DNA of 43,865 nucleotides from Syntrophobacteraceae bacterium (GCA_025454175.1 JALOOX010000062.1:1-43865), one strand, 5' to 3'. Shown: positions 7,984-17,364, counted from the stretch's first letter. The notes: generated by a model not told the origin, from the letters alone. Made by a program: numbers and translations.

Positions 7984-9177
7984 ATGTCTCATGAAAACCC
8001 CGGTGCTGATGTCAAAATCTCCGCCCGGCAGAATCCCGGCGGTCCCGGTTGCGACGGGGATCGCATGTTCGAGACGGCGAGCGGCTCCTGCTGACCCCCG
8101 GCGGAAAAGGCCCGGGGGGGCTTTCCGGATCTCGGCCAGTCTTTCGTCACGGGTGGTTTGCCCACCCCATTGGGGGAAGTTCCTCAGGTGTGCTCCGATC
8201 TCACCTGGCCTGACACCCTCGGGTCCTGGAAAGCTCGCTGGGGGATTGGACGCATGCGGTATGTTGTTCAACCGGGCCTTTATGCGCTGGGAACGCCCGA
8301 CCGTGAGTCCCCCGTCTTCGTGACGGCCAGCTACAAAATGAGCTTCGACCGGCTGAGAAGCGGTTTGAAGGGCAGGACCGGCTGGATCCTCGTCCTGGAT
8401 ACCAAGGGCATCAATGTTTGGTGCGCGGCGGGCAAAGGGACATTCGGCACCGCCGAGCTCGTGGGAAGGATTCAGTCGAGCGGCCTTGCGGACCTTGTGG
8501 ACCACCGTCGAATCATCGCCCCACAACTGGGAGCGCCAGGCGTTTCCGCCCACGCCGTTCACAAGCAATCGGGGTTCAAAGTCCTGTTCGGTCCCGTCCT
8601 CGCCGAGGATCTTGGAGAATTCCTCGATGCGGGAATGAAAGCCGCCCCCCGCATGCGGATCAGGGATTTCCCGCTGCGAGAGAGACTGGTCCTCATCCCC
8701 ATCGAGCTGGTGGCGGCCCTCAAGTGGACTTTACTGCCGATTCTGGCTCTGGCCCTCATTGGCGGGCTCGGGGGAAAGGAACCGTTCACAGCCGGCGCCT
8801 TTCAAAACGGTCTTTTTGTGGGCGCGGCCATTCTGAGTGGCCTGCTCTCCGGCGCCGTCGCCGCGCCAATCCTGCTTCCCTGGATTCCCGGCCGCGCATT
8901 TTCGACCAAGGGCCTGGTCCTCGGCTTTTTCAGTGCTCTCGCCTTTCTGGCTGTGAGCGGGCGTGGATGGGAGAACTGGTCGACGCGTTTCGAGTCCCTG
9001 GCCGCTTTCTCGTTTATTATGGCGGTGGTGTGCTATTTGAGTATGAATTTTACGGGCTCGTCGACTTTCACGTCGCTTTCCGGCGTGAGGCGGGAAATGC
9101 GTTGGTCGGTGCCGCTTCAAGTGGCTCTCGCCGGCCTGGGCCTGGTTCTCTGGGTCCTGTCCAGGGCGCTTGCATAG
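7984..9177 (+). CDS. hgcA: mercury methylation corrinoid protein HgcA, probable selenoprotein (in-frame TGA at 8092)
   Basis: HgcA is a membrane corrinoid protein that transfers a methyl group to Hg(II). The cobalamin cap-helix motif NVWCAAGK is present with its Cys at residue 147 (8422-8424), preceded by WILVLDTKGI. About five membrane helices fill the C-terminal half (from LIPIELVAALKW onward), as in the family. The frame opens at ATG 7984 with CGGAG 8 bases before it and runs 36 codons to GSC. It meets TGA at 8092-8094 and continues as PPAEKARGG... into the conserved domain. The residues just after the TGA (SFVTGGLPTPLGEVPQV) look like the usual HgcA N-terminal region, so the real gene spans the TGA. 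A hairpin after the TGA suggests selenocysteine at residue 37, next to Cys36. The alternatives are a nonsense mutation with restart at TTG 8158 (339 residues) or a sequencing error. hgcB follows after 14 bases. Confidence 0.9.
8102..8127 (+). promoter_or_regulatory. SECIS-like hairpin after the hgcA TGA
   Basis: Downstream of the TGA (8092-8094) the RNA can pair 8102-8107 with 8122-8127, then G8109 with C8121, then 8111-8113 with 8118-8120. A8108 and G8110 are bulged. The apical loop is GGGG (8114-8117) and starts 19 bases after the TGA. Bacterial SECIS elements, which recruit SelB, have a loop with an early G about 16-37 bases after the UGA. The geometry fits, but the stem is GC-rich and such hairpins can occur by chance. 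Confidence 0.5.
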
Positions 9178-9191
9178 GAAGGAAGAGAACC

Positions 9192-9536
9192 ATGAGCCGC
9201 CTAGTTTACCTCGCGAATGTGGCAACCCTGCGTTTGGATCCCACTCGGTGCTGCGGCTGCGGCATGTGCGCGACGGTCTGCCCGCACGGCGTGCTCGTGG
9301 TTCGGGAAGGGGTTGCCGAGATTGCTCATCTCGACGGATGCATGGAATGCGGAGCATGCGCGAACAACTGTCCCTCGGGCGCCATCGAGGTGGAGACGGG
9401 AGTGGGGTGTGCCGCCGCGGTGATCAACAGCATCCTCGGACGCACCGACTCGTCCTGCTGCTGCGTGATCGAAAAATCCGACGGGAAAGCCTCCCATCGC
9501 GAAGCATCCTCCGAATCGGGCTCGGGACGCTGCTGA
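9192..9536 (+). CDS. hgcB: mercury methylation ferredoxin HgcB
   Basis: HgcB is the 2[4Fe-4S] ferredoxin that reduces the corrinoid of HgcA and may pass Hg(II) to it. This 114-residue protein has clusters ligated by C20-C23-C26-C30 and C50-C53-C56-C60. The second motif reads CMECGACANNCP, where CMECGA is the HgcB signature. The extra conserved Cys (GVGCA, residue 73) is present. A run of three cysteines (89-91) and a terminal Cys114 may be the thiols that bind mercury in the tail. Translation starts after AGGAAGGAAG, 14 bases downstream of hgcA, so the pair is co-transcribed. The stop is a TGA directly after the terminal Cys. The same frame then stays open to 10166, but the next protein has its own start and promoter. 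Confidence 0.95.
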   Translation: MSRLVYLANVATLRLDPTRCCGCGMCATVCPHGVLVVREGVAEIAHLDGCMECGACANNCPSGAIEVETGVGCAAAVINSILGRTDSSCCCVIEKSDGKASHREASSESGSGRC

Positions 9537-9564
9537 CTTGAGCCCGGCACGCAGGGCAAAGGCG

Positions 9565-9602
9565 CCTGGAGGATCCCCAGCCGGGGGATTGTTGCCTCCA
9601 GG
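9565..9602 (+). terminator. large hairpin downstream of hgcAB
   Basis: CCTGGAGG (9565-9572) pairs perfectly with CCTCCAGG (9595-9602). Inside it ATCCCC (9573-9578) pairs with GGGGAT (9584-9589), leaving a 5-base loop and a 5-base bulge. It begins 28 bases after the hgcB stop. There is no T-run after it, so it may stabilise the 3' end of the message or act as a Rho-dependent site rather than an intrinsic terminator. Confidence 0.5.
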
Positions 9603-9654
9603 TCGGAGCGGCATTCAACGCAGCCGAGAGTCATGAGCCTTTCGCGTTTTTGTT

Positions 9655-9682
9655 TTGAAATCGCTAAAGAATTTCGTATCAT
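9655..9682 (+). promoter_or_regulatory. promoter of the small lipoprotein gene
   Basis: TTGAAA (9655-9660) and TATCAT (9677-9682) with a 16-base spacer form a good sigma-70 promoter about 35 bases before the next start codon. This suggests the downstream lipoprotein is transcribed separately from hgcAB. Confidence 0.5.
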
Positions 9683-9716
9683 TCAAAAATTGAAGAACGG
9701 AATCGGGGTATTCATC

Positions 9717-10166
9717 ATGCATCGTTTCAGGACGAACGGCCCGGGATCTGGGTTATGGCTCGTGGGTGCTTGCTGTCTCGTGCTTGCCGTTGGGACATCC
9801 TGCTCCTCCATGGGGAAATCATACAATAATGTCAAAGGATTCAACCTTGCCGTGGACCAGTTTCACAATGCCATGCGCTGGGAAGCCTACGATACCGCCC
9901 TGATGTTCGTGAGCCCGCCGCTCGTGGATGACTTCTGGCGCCTGGCGGACATGCTTCAGGGGAAGATCCGGATCATGGAATACGAGGTTCGACAACCCCT
10001 GTGCGACCCGGGAAATGGCTCGGGGTCCGTGACCGTCAAAATCAAACTGTATCACCAGGATGGTCCAAGACTCGTAACGAGGACGGTTCGCGAGAAATGG
10101 GTCTATCTCGGAAAAGAAGATATGTGGCAGATCGTACAGCATGATTTGAAGGAGCTCATGAACTGA
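9717..10166 (+). CDS. putative lipoprotein of unknown function
   Basis: The 149-residue product begins MHRFRTNG, followed by a hydrophobic segment (LWLVGACCLVLAVG) and TSC, an imperfect lipobox. It is probably exported and lipid-anchored. The mature part (FNLAVDQFHNAMRWEAYDTA... to WQIVQHDLKELMN) has alternating short helices and strands and could adopt an NTF2-like fold, but no family was recognised. ATG 9717 lies behind GGGG and a promoter; an earlier in-frame ATG (9633) would remove the signal peptide from the N-terminus. It follows hgcAB but has its own promoter, so a link with mercury methylation is not indicated. Confidence 0.7.
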   Translation: MHRFRTNGPGSGLWLVGACCLVLAVGTSCSSMGKSYNNVKGFNLAVDQFHNAMRWEAYDTALMFVSPPLVDDFWRLADMLQGKIRIMEYEVRQPLCDPGNGSGSVTVKIKLYHQDGPRLVTRTVREKWVYLGKEDMWQIVQHDLKELMN

Positions 10167-10199
10167 ACCTGTCATTTCGGCTGCTCCTGTCCTGACGAG

Positions 10200-10215
10200 T
10201 CCGCGGTGCCGCGGA
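10200..10215. terminator. short perfect GC hairpin
   Basis: TCCGCG (10200-10205) pairs with CGCGGA (10210-10215) around a GTGC loop, 34 bases after the lipoprotein stop. No T-run follows, so termination is uncertain. The surrounding gene-free stretch 10167-10405 shows no clear promoter. Confidence 0.3.
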
Positions 10216-10405
10216 TCCTTCCCGGCATTCAGACTGGCGCTCCGCCGGATCCAATTTTGGCAACAAACCTACGGCCCGTTTGGGCCTCCACCGGGCACGG
10301 AACCGATGGCCGGCCTGGCGAGGCCTCACCGCAGCGGTTGCCGGCAGCGAGGGCCGCTGCTTCGTAAGCGCGATTCGACGCGTTCAGGGCTGGCGAGGTG
10401 GTTCA

Positions 10406-10960
10406 ATGACCTATCCTCTTTTTCGTTTCCCGCTCGCATTGCTGTCGGCTCTGATGATCCTGAGCCCGGCCTGCCGTTCCTTCGCCGCGGAGTCTGGCCC
10501 CACGGACGAGGAGAAAGCTGCTCGTTTTCTCTATGGGGAGTTTCGAGAGGTTAGATCCTTCGGCATGATTGCGGTATCCCTCGTCGGTCAGGCCGAGCAG
10601 TTGGGTTTGAGAACGGAGGAGGTCACCCGGCATGCCCGGAACCGATTTCGCGATTACTTTTCCGGGGTCAGGCTGGAGGACATATCGTCGGATTCCAGGA
10701 AATTCCTGGCCCTGATGCTCTCGCGAGACAGAACCGTCGGAAACATAACGTTCAGGATATGGGTCCTTGGAGATGAGCTCCCCATTGTGTACCATATCAA
10801 GTGCGACGCGGGTAATTTTGACAACCCTTCCATCTGGACCGAGGAAGCCCTGGGACACGCATCCGGGGCGAATTTGCAGGAGACGGTTCTGGGCATCGTG
10901 GATGAAATGTTGAAAACTCTGGCGGTAGCCTTCATGAAGGTCAGAGCCCAGGAGATGTGA
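10406..10960 (+). CDS. secreted protein of unknown function
   Basis: The 184-residue product starts at ATG 10406 behind GAGGTG. It has a typical signal peptide (MTYPLFRFPLALLSALMILS...) with probable cleavage after SFAA. The mature domain of about 155 residues carries an acidic helix-rich pattern (DEEKAARFLYGEFREVRS..., ...LQETVLGIVDEMLKTLAVAF). It has no recognised motif and no cysteines except one in HIKCDAGN. It is followed by ftsH on the same strand after about 240 bases. No function is proposed. Confidence 0.65.
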   Translation: MTYPLFRFPLALLSALMILSPACRSFAAESGPTDEEKAARFLYGEFREVRSFGMIAVSLVGQAEQLGLRTEEVTRHARNRFRDYFSGVRLEDISSDSRKFLALMLSRDRTVGNITFRIWVLGDELPIVYHIKCDAGNFDNPSIWTEEALGHASGANLQETVLGIVDEMLKTLAVAFMKVRAQEM

Positions 10961-11202
10961 AAACCGATTGGCGCGATTCTTGATCATCATTATTTTGACG
11001 GTGTCGACACGCGCTCGACCACGACGATTAAAAGCCAAGGTACAATGATGTTTGCTCCTTTTCCATCGAGCGTTGATCTGCTATAAATTTGTTTTTGGTA
11101 TTTCAGCCCACTGCCTCGGATGGCGCAATGGGCGATTTCAGATCGGGTCTTGGCCCTCACGGTTTGTTGCTTTTCTCCAATAATCTCTCGGAGGCATTGA
11201 CA

Positions 11203-13167
11203 TTGAGCCCCTTTTACAAAAACCTGGCCTTATGGCTGGTGATCAGTCTAATGGTTATCCTTCTCTTTCACATGTTTCACCAGCCCCAGCACACCAGCAA
11301 TGAGACGACTTACACCCAGTTTCTCACGTCGGTCCAGAGGAGTGAAGTCTCTCAGGTCACGATCCAGGGCGACCGCGTCCTCGGCATCTACACCGACGGC
11401 AAGCAGTTTCGCACCTTCGCCCCGAGGGACGCGGAGCTGATTCGCATTCTGCGGGAGCACGGAGTGGACATCCAGGCGAAGCCGGAGGAAGAATCCCCCT
11501 GGTATTACACGGTGCTCATCAGCTGGTTTCCCATGCTGCTGCTCATTGGAGTCTGGATCTTCTTCATGCGGCAGATGCAGATGGGCGGCGGCAAAGCCAT
11601 GAGCTTTGGAAAGAGCCGGGCCAGGCTGTTGAATGAGACCTCGAGGAAGATTCTGTTCGACGACGTGGCGGGGGTCGACGAGGCCAAGGAAGAGCTCCAG
11701 GAGATCGTGGAATTCCTCAAGGACCCCAGGAAGTTCACCCGGTTGGGTGGAAGGATCCCCAAGGGGGTGCTGCTGGTTGGAGCCCCCGGGACCGGCAAGA
11801 CTTTACTGGCCAGGGCCATCGCCGGCGAAGCGGGGGTCCCTTTCTTTTCCATCAGCGGCTCGGACTTTGTCGAGATGTTCGTGGGCGTTGGGGCATCGAG
11901 GGTGCGGGACCTGTTCCTGCAGGGAAAGAAGAATGCACCCTGTATCATCTTCGTTGACGAGATCGACGCCGTGGGCCGACACCGGGGGGCGGGACTGGGC
12001 GGCGGCCACGATGAGCGTGAGCAGACTCTGAATCAGCTCCTGGTGGAGATGGACGGCTTCGAATCCAATGAGGGGGTCATCCTGATTGCGGCCACCAACC
12101 GGCCGGACGTGCTGGATCCAGCGCTTCTGCGGCCCGGACGTTTTGACCGGCAGGTCGTCGTCCCAGTCCCGGATATTCGCGGTCGCGACGGAATCCTGAA
12201 GGTGCATTTGCGCAAGAAGCCTCTGGCTCCCGATGTGGATACGCATGTTCTGGCCAAGGGGACGCCCGGGTTTTCGGGCGCGGACCTCGAGAATCTGGTC
12301 AATGAAGCAGCCCTGCTCGCCGCCCGCAAGAACAAGGACCTCATCGACATGTCCGACTTCGAGTCGGCCAAGGACAAGGTCATGATGGGGCTCGAGCGCA
12401 AGAGCATGATCCTCAGTGAGGAGGAGAAGCGCACCACGGCCTATCACGAAGCCGGTCACGCTCTGGTGGCGCGGCTCCTGCCGAATGCCGACCCCCTTCA
12501 CAAGGTCACCATCATCCCTCGAGGCCGAGCCCTTGGACTGACCCAGCAGCTCCCCCAGGATGACCGCCATACTTATTCCAGGGACTTCCTGCTGGACAGC
12601 ATCGCCATTTTCATGGGCGGCCGCGTGGCCGAGGAGATCGTGCTTGCCCAGAGGACCACGGGAGCCGCCAACGACATCGAGCGCGCTACTCAGCTGGCCC
12701 GTCGGATGGTCTGCGAGTGGGGGATGAGCGAGGAAATGGGACCACTCAGCTTTGGCAAGCGGGAGGAGCAGGTCTTTCTGGGGCGGGATATCGCGCAGCA
12801 CCGCGACTACAGTGAGCAGACGGCGATCAACATTGACAGGGAAATCCGAAGGATCGTCGAGACCAACTATCAGCGGGCCAACAGCATTTTGACGGAGCAT
12901 GTCCAAATCCTCCACGGCATTGCCGCCGCGCTCCTCGAAAAGGAGACGCTGGAGCTCCGTGATGTGGATCAAATCATCCTCTCCACGAAACCCGAGCTGA
13001 TGGCGAGTATCAAGGAGCAGGACAGCGGCAGGGCGAAATCGGAAAGGCCTCCCGGGGAGGCTGGCCCGGTGCGCCAGGCGCCGGCAGCTCCGGCACCCGA
13101 AGCCAGCCGCCTTACCGAGCCCCCCAAAGCCGGCCCCGAGAGGAAATCCGAGGAACCGGCCGAGTGA
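11203..13167 (+). CDS. ftsH: ATP-dependent zinc metalloprotease FtsH
   Basis: FtsH is the membrane AAA+ protease that degrades misfolded membrane proteins and regulators such as LpxC. The product (654 residues) has two N-terminal membrane helices around a small extracytoplasmic domain. The AAA+ module shows Walker A GAPGTGKT (193-200), Walker B FVDEIDA and the second region of homology [20 protein letters not shown]. The zinc site HEAGH lies at about 415-419. The start is probably TTG 11203 ([10 protein letters not shown]...), preceded by GGAGG at 8-base spacing. An earlier in-frame start at 11089 would add 38 residues before the first helix. The C-terminal 45 residues are Pro/Ala-rich and non-conserved. 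It heads the folP-glmM run. Confidence 0.96.
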   Translation: MSPFYKNLALWLVISLMVILLFHMFHQPQHTSNETTYTQFLTSVQRSEVSQVTIQGDRVLGIYTDGKQFRTFAPRDAELIRILREHGVDIQAKPEEESPWYYTVLISWFPMLLLIGVWIFFMRQMQMGGGKAMSFGKSRARLLNETSRKILFDDVAGVDEAKEELQEIVEFLKDPRKFTRLGGRIPKGVLLVGAPGTGKTLLARAIAGEAGVPFFSISGSDFVEMFVGVGASRVRDLFLQGKKNAPCIIFVDEIDAVGRHRGAGLGGGHDEREQTLNQLLVEMDGFESNEGVILIAATNRPDVLDPALLRPGRFDRQVVVPVPDIRGRDGILKVHLRKKPLAPDVDTHVLAKGTPGFSGADLENLVNEAALLAARKNKDLIDMSDFESAKDKVMMGLERKSMILSEEEKRTTAYHEAGHALVARLLPNADPLHKVTIIPRGRALGLTQQLPQDDRHTYSRDFLLDSIAIFMGGRVAEEIVLAQRTTGAANDIERATQLARRMVCEWGMSEEMGPLSFGKREEQVFLGRDIAQHRDYSEQTAINIDREIRRIVETNYQRANSILTEHVQILHGIAAALLEKETLELRDVDQIILSTKPELMASIKEQDSGRAKSERPPGEAGPVRQAPAAPAPEASRLTEPPKAGPERKSEEPAE

Positions 13168-13189
13168 GCATGGGCGAGTGAGCATGGGC
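13162..13189. repeat. 14-base tandem duplication at the ftsH stop
   Basis: GAGTGAGCATGGGC occurs twice head to tail (13162-13175, 13176-13189). The first copy contains the ftsH stop codon TGA. It looks like a recent slippage event; the duplication does not extend the reading frame. Confidence 0.8.
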
Positions 13190-13368
13190 GAGATCCAAAT
13201 GGTGGGGCGGTGGATATGGCATAGGGAAGGGATCCGGCCTGACTGGGACACGGAGCTCATGCCCCTCATGGTCGACACCTGCCGGCTCTTTTCAGCCTCG
13301 GTTGGCGGGCAGCCTTTTTCTCCCCCTCCCCCGAGCCGGAGCACCCGCAAAACCCTTCCAAGGGTGTC

Positions 13369-14295
13369 ATGCCCGATGGAGCATTCCGCACGGTCGATTC
13401 TGCCTCGGGATCCGAACGGGACTTGTTGATGGCTGTGCATCCTCGAAATCGATTCTCCCTGCGTCTTCGCGATCCCAAAGCCCCATTGGAGCTCGGAGCG
13501 CGCACCCTGGTCATGGGCATTGTGAATACAACCCCCGATTCGTTTTCCGACGGCGGCAGGTTTTTCGGCAGCGACAGCGCCATCGAGCAGGCGCGCCGGA
13601 TGATCGATGGTGGAGCCGACATTCTGGACATTGGAGGTGAATCCACCAGGCCTTTTTCGGAGCCCGTCGGGACGGAAGAGGAGCTCCGCCGGGTGATTCC
13701 GGTCATTGAGGGGATCCGGAAATTCTCCGAGATTCCCGTTTCCATCGACACCACCAAGGCCGCCGTGGCCCGACGGGCTCTGGACAGCGGAGCCGATATG
13801 GTCAATGACGTGAGCGCATTGGCCTTGGACGAGGAAATGGTCGATCTGGTGGCCCGGACGGGAGTGCCTCTGATTCTGATGCACATGCAGGGCACACCCA
13901 GGACCATGCAGGAAAACCCTCACTACGATTCCCTGTTCTCCGAGATCATCTCCTTCCTGGAAGAGCGCACTCAATTCGCGGTGAAGCACGGCGTGGACCG
14001 GAGCCAGGTGGTGGTGGACCCCGGCATTGGATTCGGCAAGACCGTATCCCACAATGCCTGTATTGTTGCCCGGCTCGATTTTTTACATGCCCTGGACCGT
14101 CCGATTCTTTTTGGAGCCTCGCGAAAGAAGTTCATCGGGGCGATCCTGGACCGTGAGGTGGATGATCGCGAGGTCGGGACTGCGGTGGTCAACACCCAGG
14201 CCATTCTGGCGGGGGCACACATCATTCGCGTCCATGATGTTCCTTTTCACAGGCAGGTGGCCGTAATGGCCGACGCACTGCGTCATCATTCGTGA
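13369..14295 (+). CDS. folP: dihydropteroate synthase
   Basis: FolP condenses 4-aminobenzoate with 6-hydroxymethyl-dihydropterin diphosphate to make dihydropteroate for folate synthesis; sulfonamides inhibit it. The TIM-barrel signatures are all present: MGIVNTTPDSFSDGGRF (diphosphate binding), DIGGESTRPFS, DTTKAAVARRAL, NDVSAL, LMHMQGTPRTMQ, DPGIGFGKT and GASRKKF. The product is 308 residues if started at ATG 13369 (AAGGGTGTC before it). ATG 13429 would give 288 residues and also keeps the whole domain. glmM follows after 15 bases, a pairing common in bacteria, next to ftsH. Confidence 0.95.
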   Translation: MPDGAFRTVDSASGSERDLLMAVHPRNRFSLRLRDPKAPLELGARTLVMGIVNTTPDSFSDGGRFFGSDSAIEQARRMIDGGADILDIGGESTRPFSEPVGTEEELRRVIPVIEGIRKFSEIPVSIDTTKAAVARRALDSGADMVNDVSALALDEEMVDLVARTGVPLILMHMQGTPRTMQENPHYDSLFSEIISFLEERTQFAVKHGVDRSQVVVDPGIGFGKTVSHNACIVARLDFLHALDRPILFGASRKKFIGAILDREVDDREVGTAVVNTQAILAGAHIIRVHDVPFHRQVAVMADALRHHS

Positions 14296-14310
14296 TTGCG
14301 GGAGATTTCC

Positions 14311-15663
14311 ATGGGTAAGCTTTTTGGAACGGATGGAATCAGAGGGCGGGCAAACGAGTTTCCCATGACCACCGATCTGGCGCTCAAGGTGGGCTGTGCC
14401 GCAGCCCACATCTTCAAGAGTCGCCATCGCCGTCCTAAGATCATCATAGGCAAGGATACTCGACTTTCGGGGTACATGATCGAATACGCCATCACCGCCG
14501 GCATCTGCTCCATGGGGGTGGATGCACTCCTCGTCGGCCCCCTGCCCACCCCGGGCATCGCGTTCATCACGGGCAGCATGCGGGCCGATGCGGGCATCGT
14601 CATCTCCGCCTCGCACAATCCCCACGAGTATAACGGCATCAAGATATTCGGGTCTGACGGGTACAAGCTGCCCGACGAGATGGAGCGGATCATGGAGGAG
14701 ATCATCGATTCCGGCGAGATCGAGATTCTCCAGCGTCCGGCCGCCGCCGATATCGGCCGCGCCAGGCGCATCGACGATGCACAGGGACGCTACATTGTCT
14801 ATCTGAAGAACACTTTTCCCCGAACGCAAACCCTGGAAGGCATGAAGCTCGTCATCGACTGTGCGCATGGCGCCGCCTATCGAGTGGCCCCAACGGTGTT
14901 CGAGGAGCTCGGGGCCGAGGTGATTCTCACGGGAGACCGTCCCAATGGCCGGAACATCAACCAGGATTGCGGCGCGCTCCATCCCGAGCACATGGCCGCT
15001 CTCGTGCGCGAAAGCGGCGCCCAGGCAGGGTTTGCGCTGGACGGCGATGCCGACCGCGTCATTTTTGCCGATGAAAAGGGTGAGGTTCTGGACGGCGATC
15101 AGCTGATGGCCATATGCGCCACCCACTATCTCAAGCATGGCCTGCTGCGGGAGAAAACCGTGGTCGCCACCATCATGAGCAATCTCGGCTTTGAAGTGGC
15201 TTTGCGAAGGCAGGGGGCGACCCTGGAACGGACTCCCGTGGGAGACCGCTACGTGGTGGAACGAATGCGCCAGAGGCGATTCAACCTGGGGGGAGAGCAA
15301 TCCGGACACCTGGTTTTCCTGGATCACAGCACCACGGGAGACGGCATCCTTTCCGCCCTGCAGGTCCTGGCCGTGATGCTCACCGAGAACCGTCCCCTTT
15401 CGGAGCTCAAAAGGGTCATGGATCGCTACCCGCAGAAGCTCGTCAACGTTCCCGTGGCCCGGGGCAGGCGCATGGACGGGATCCCGGAGCTGGTCGCTCT
15501 CGAGCAGTCGTTGGGTGCAAGACTGGGAGCGGAGGGTCGCATGGTCATCAGGCCGTCGGGGACGGAGCCCGTCATCCGGGTCATGGTCGAGGGTGCGGAT
15601 GCCGTGCTCATCGAGGAGACGGCCCGGGAGATGGCAGCCTGCATCCAAAGGCACCTTTCTTAG
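14311..15663 (+). CDS. glmM: phosphoglucosamine mutase
   Basis: GlmM interconverts glucosamine-6-phosphate and glucosamine-1-phosphate, the step before UDP-GlcNAc, and so feeds peptidoglycan and LPS synthesis. The 450-residue product has the N-terminal [10 protein letters not shown] and the phosphoserine loop [14 protein letters not shown]. The metal-binding DGDADR and the C-terminal phosphate loop [14 protein letters not shown] are also present. The start ATG 14311 lies behind GGGAG at 6-base spacing; an in-frame upstream ATG at 14296 has no such site. Gene order ftsH-folP-glmM is a frequent conserved neighbourhood. Confidence 0.97.
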   Translation: MGKLFGTDGIRGRANEFPMTTDLALKVGCAAAHIFKSRHRRPKIIIGKDTRLSGYMIEYAITAGICSMGVDALLVGPLPTPGIAFITGSMRADAGIVISASHNPHEYNGIKIFGSDGYKLPDEMERIMEEIIDSGEIEILQRPAAADIGRARRIDDAQGRYIVYLKNTFPRTQTLEGMKLVIDCAHGAAYRVAPTVFEELGAEVILTGDRPNGRNINQDCGALHPEHMAALVRESGAQAGFALDGDADRVIFADEKGEVLDGDQLMAICATHYLKHGLLREKTVVATIMSNLGFEVALRRQGATLERTPVGDRYVVERMRQRRFNLGGEQSGHLVFLDHSTTGDGILSALQVLAVMLTENRPLSELKRVMDRYPQKLVNVPVARGRRMDGIPELVALEQSLGARLGAEGRMVIRPSGTEPVIRVMVEGADAVLIEETAREMAACIQRHLS

Positions 15664-15691
15664 TCTTTCATCTGACTCCCGAGGTATGCCT

Positions 15692-16468
15692 ATGCTCCTT
15701 GCCATGGACATCGGAAACACGAACACCGTCCTGGGTCTGTTCGACGGCAACGAGATTGTACAGGATTGGCGGATACGTACGGAGGTCAATGCAACCATCG
15801 ACGAATACGGCATCCTGGTTCGCAGCCTCTTCAGCGCGCACGGTGTCGCGCCGGACAGTGTCGGCAACATCATCATCTCCTGCGTGGTTCCGCCGGTGCT
15901 CAACGTGGTGGAGCGATTCTGCAGGAAATATTTTTCGCTGGCGCCGCTGATTGTCGGTCCCGGCATCAGGACGGGCATGCCCATCCTGTACGACAATCCC
16001 AAGGAAGTGGGAGCAGACCGCATCGTGAATGCCGTGGCCGCCTACGAAGCTTTTCGAAAGGCGACCATCGTCGTGGATTTCGGCACGGCCACCACCTTCG
16101 ACTACATATCGGATCGCGGCGAATATCTGGGGGGCGTGATCACCCCGGGGATCATGATCTCCTGCGAGGCTTTGTTCCAGAAAGCTTCGAAGCTCCCCAG
16201 GGTCGAGATCTTCGCCAAACCCCTGTCCATCATCGCCAAGAACACCATCGCCTCCATGAACGCCGGAATCGTCTATGGCTACGCGGGCCTGGTGGAGGGC
16301 ATCATCAAGCGCATCAGGCGAGAGGTGAATACCGACCTGAGGGTGGTGGCAACAGGCGGACTGGCGCCGCTCATCGCCGGCGAATGTCCGGCCATCGAGG
16401 AAGTGGATGACTTCCTGACCCTCAAGGGGCTCAAGATCATCTTCGAGCGCAACCTGAAGGCTCAGTGA
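15692..16468 (+). CDS. coaX: type III pantothenate kinase
   Basis: CoaX phosphorylates pantothenate in the first step of coenzyme A synthesis and depends on a monovalent cation. The 258-residue product of the ASKHA fold shows the phosphate-1 motif [14 protein letters not shown], the conserved [15 protein letters not shown] with the catalytic Asp and substrate Arg, and the second phosphate loop [15 protein letters not shown] sits 7 bases before ATG 15692; a nearer ATG at 15686 is too close to the site. The stop overlaps the GTG of ldcA by four bases. Confidence 0.95.
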   Translation: MLLAMDIGNTNTVLGLFDGNEIVQDWRIRTEVNATIDEYGILVRSLFSAHGVAPDSVGNIIISCVVPPVLNVVERFCRKYFSLAPLIVGPGIRTGMPILYDNPKEVGADRIVNAVAAYEAFRKATIVVDFGTATTFDYISDRGEYLGGVITPGIMISCEALFQKASKLPRVEIFAKPLSIIAKNTIASMNAGIVYGYAGLVEGIIKRIRREVNTDLRVVATGGLAPLIAGECPAIEEVDDFLTLKGLKIIFERNLKAQ

Positions 16469-17364
16469 CCTTGAGACCAATCCGCCCCGGAGATGTCATC
16501 GGCCTGGTGGCCCCAGGCAGCCCTTTTGACCGCGATAGATTCGACATGGCCTGCGATCACCTGGTGCGGCAGGGTTATCGGGTCCGCATCGGAGAGCATG
16601 CTTTCGAGGCGAAAGGGTACGTTGCGGGGTCCGAATCCGCGCGGGCGTCAGATCTCGCGAGAGCAGTTCTGGATCCTGAAATCGCTGCCGTCGTCTGCAT
16701 TCGGGGAGGATACGGCTCGGGATGTCTGCTGCCCTGGCTGCCGTTTCCCAGGCTTCGGGATCGAATGAAGCCCCTTGTGGGTTACAGCGATGCGACATTT
16801 CTCCATCTGGCTTTTCACGCCGAGCTGGGCTGGACGACATTCCACGGTCCAAATCTCATGGATGTGGCGGATGATTCCGGGTCCACCCGGAGCCTTCTGG
16901 AGGCCCTCGAGGGCGAACGGGATTTCGTGTTTCATTTTTCGGAGGAACAGATCCTGGAGTCCGGCGTGGCTTCAGGGAAGGTCATGGGAGGCAACCTGAC
17001 CTGCCTGGTCCATTTGATGGGCACTCCTTACTTCCCCGACTTCGAAGGGAGTATTCTCTTCCTGGAGGACTGCAACGAGAAGCTTTACCGGTTGGATCGG
17101 TGCATCAATCAGCTCAGGCTCGGGCGCGTTTTCGACGGGCTTGCGGGGATGATCCTTGGGCGCTTCAAGGATTGCGGCGACGAAAGCGAGGTCCACTCGG
17201 TCATCTGCCATCACCTGAAACCGTTTCGATTTCCCGTGGTGGCGGGCCTCCCTTTCGGGCATGTGGCCGGAAACCAGGTTCTACCTCTGGGGCTGCGTTT
17301 CTCGTTGAACACCTATGAATACACCCTCGGCGCTCTCGAATCCCCATTCGGCTCCGCCTCCTGA
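16465..17364 (+). CDS. ldcA: LD-carboxypeptidase (peptidase S66)
   Basis: The S66 family removes the terminal D-Ala from murein tetrapeptides in the cytoplasm during cell-wall recycling. The 299-residue product carries [15 protein letters not shown], the nucleophile Ser108 in [23 protein letters not shown], the catalytic Glu in [15 protein letters not shown], and the catalytic His in [16 protein letters not shown]. All parts of the Ser-Glu-His triad are thus present. It starts at GTG 16465 overlapping the coaX stop (GTGA). No signal peptide is visible, consistent with a cytoplasmic recycling enzyme. Mpl lies two genes downstream, which supports a recycling role. Confidence 0.93.
   Translation: MTLRPIRPGDVIGLVAPGSPFDRDRFDMACDHLVRQGYRVRIGEHAFEAKGYVAGSESARASDLARAVLDPEIAAVVCIRGGYGSGCLLPWLPFPRLRDRMKPLVGYSDATFLHLAFHAELGWTTFHGPNLMDVADDSGSTRSLLEALEGERDFVFHFSEEQILESGVASGKVMGGNLTCLVHLMGTPYFPDFEGSILFLEDCNEKLYRLDRCINQLRLGRVFDGLAGMILGRFKDCGDESEVHSVICHHLKPFRFPVVAGLPFGHVAGNQVLPLGLRFSLNTYEYTLGALESPFGSAS

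Noticed and set aside
8158..9177. hgcA starting at TTG 8158 as a normal 339-residue gene.
   Set aside because: No ribosome site precedes the TTG, the residues before it look like conserved HgcA sequence, and a good start exists at 7984 in the same frame across one TGA. Kept only as an alternative.
9534..9602. Selenocysteine at the hgcB TGA.
   Set aside because: The nearest hairpin loop is about 42 bases away, and reading through would fuse hgcB to a signal-peptide protein with its own promoter.
11803..14052. 749-codon open frame on the minus strand.
   Set aside because: Antisense to ftsH and folP, both of which are certain genes.
14083..16023. 646-codon open frame on the minus strand.
   Set aside because: Antisense to glmM and coaX; composition typical of a shadow frame.
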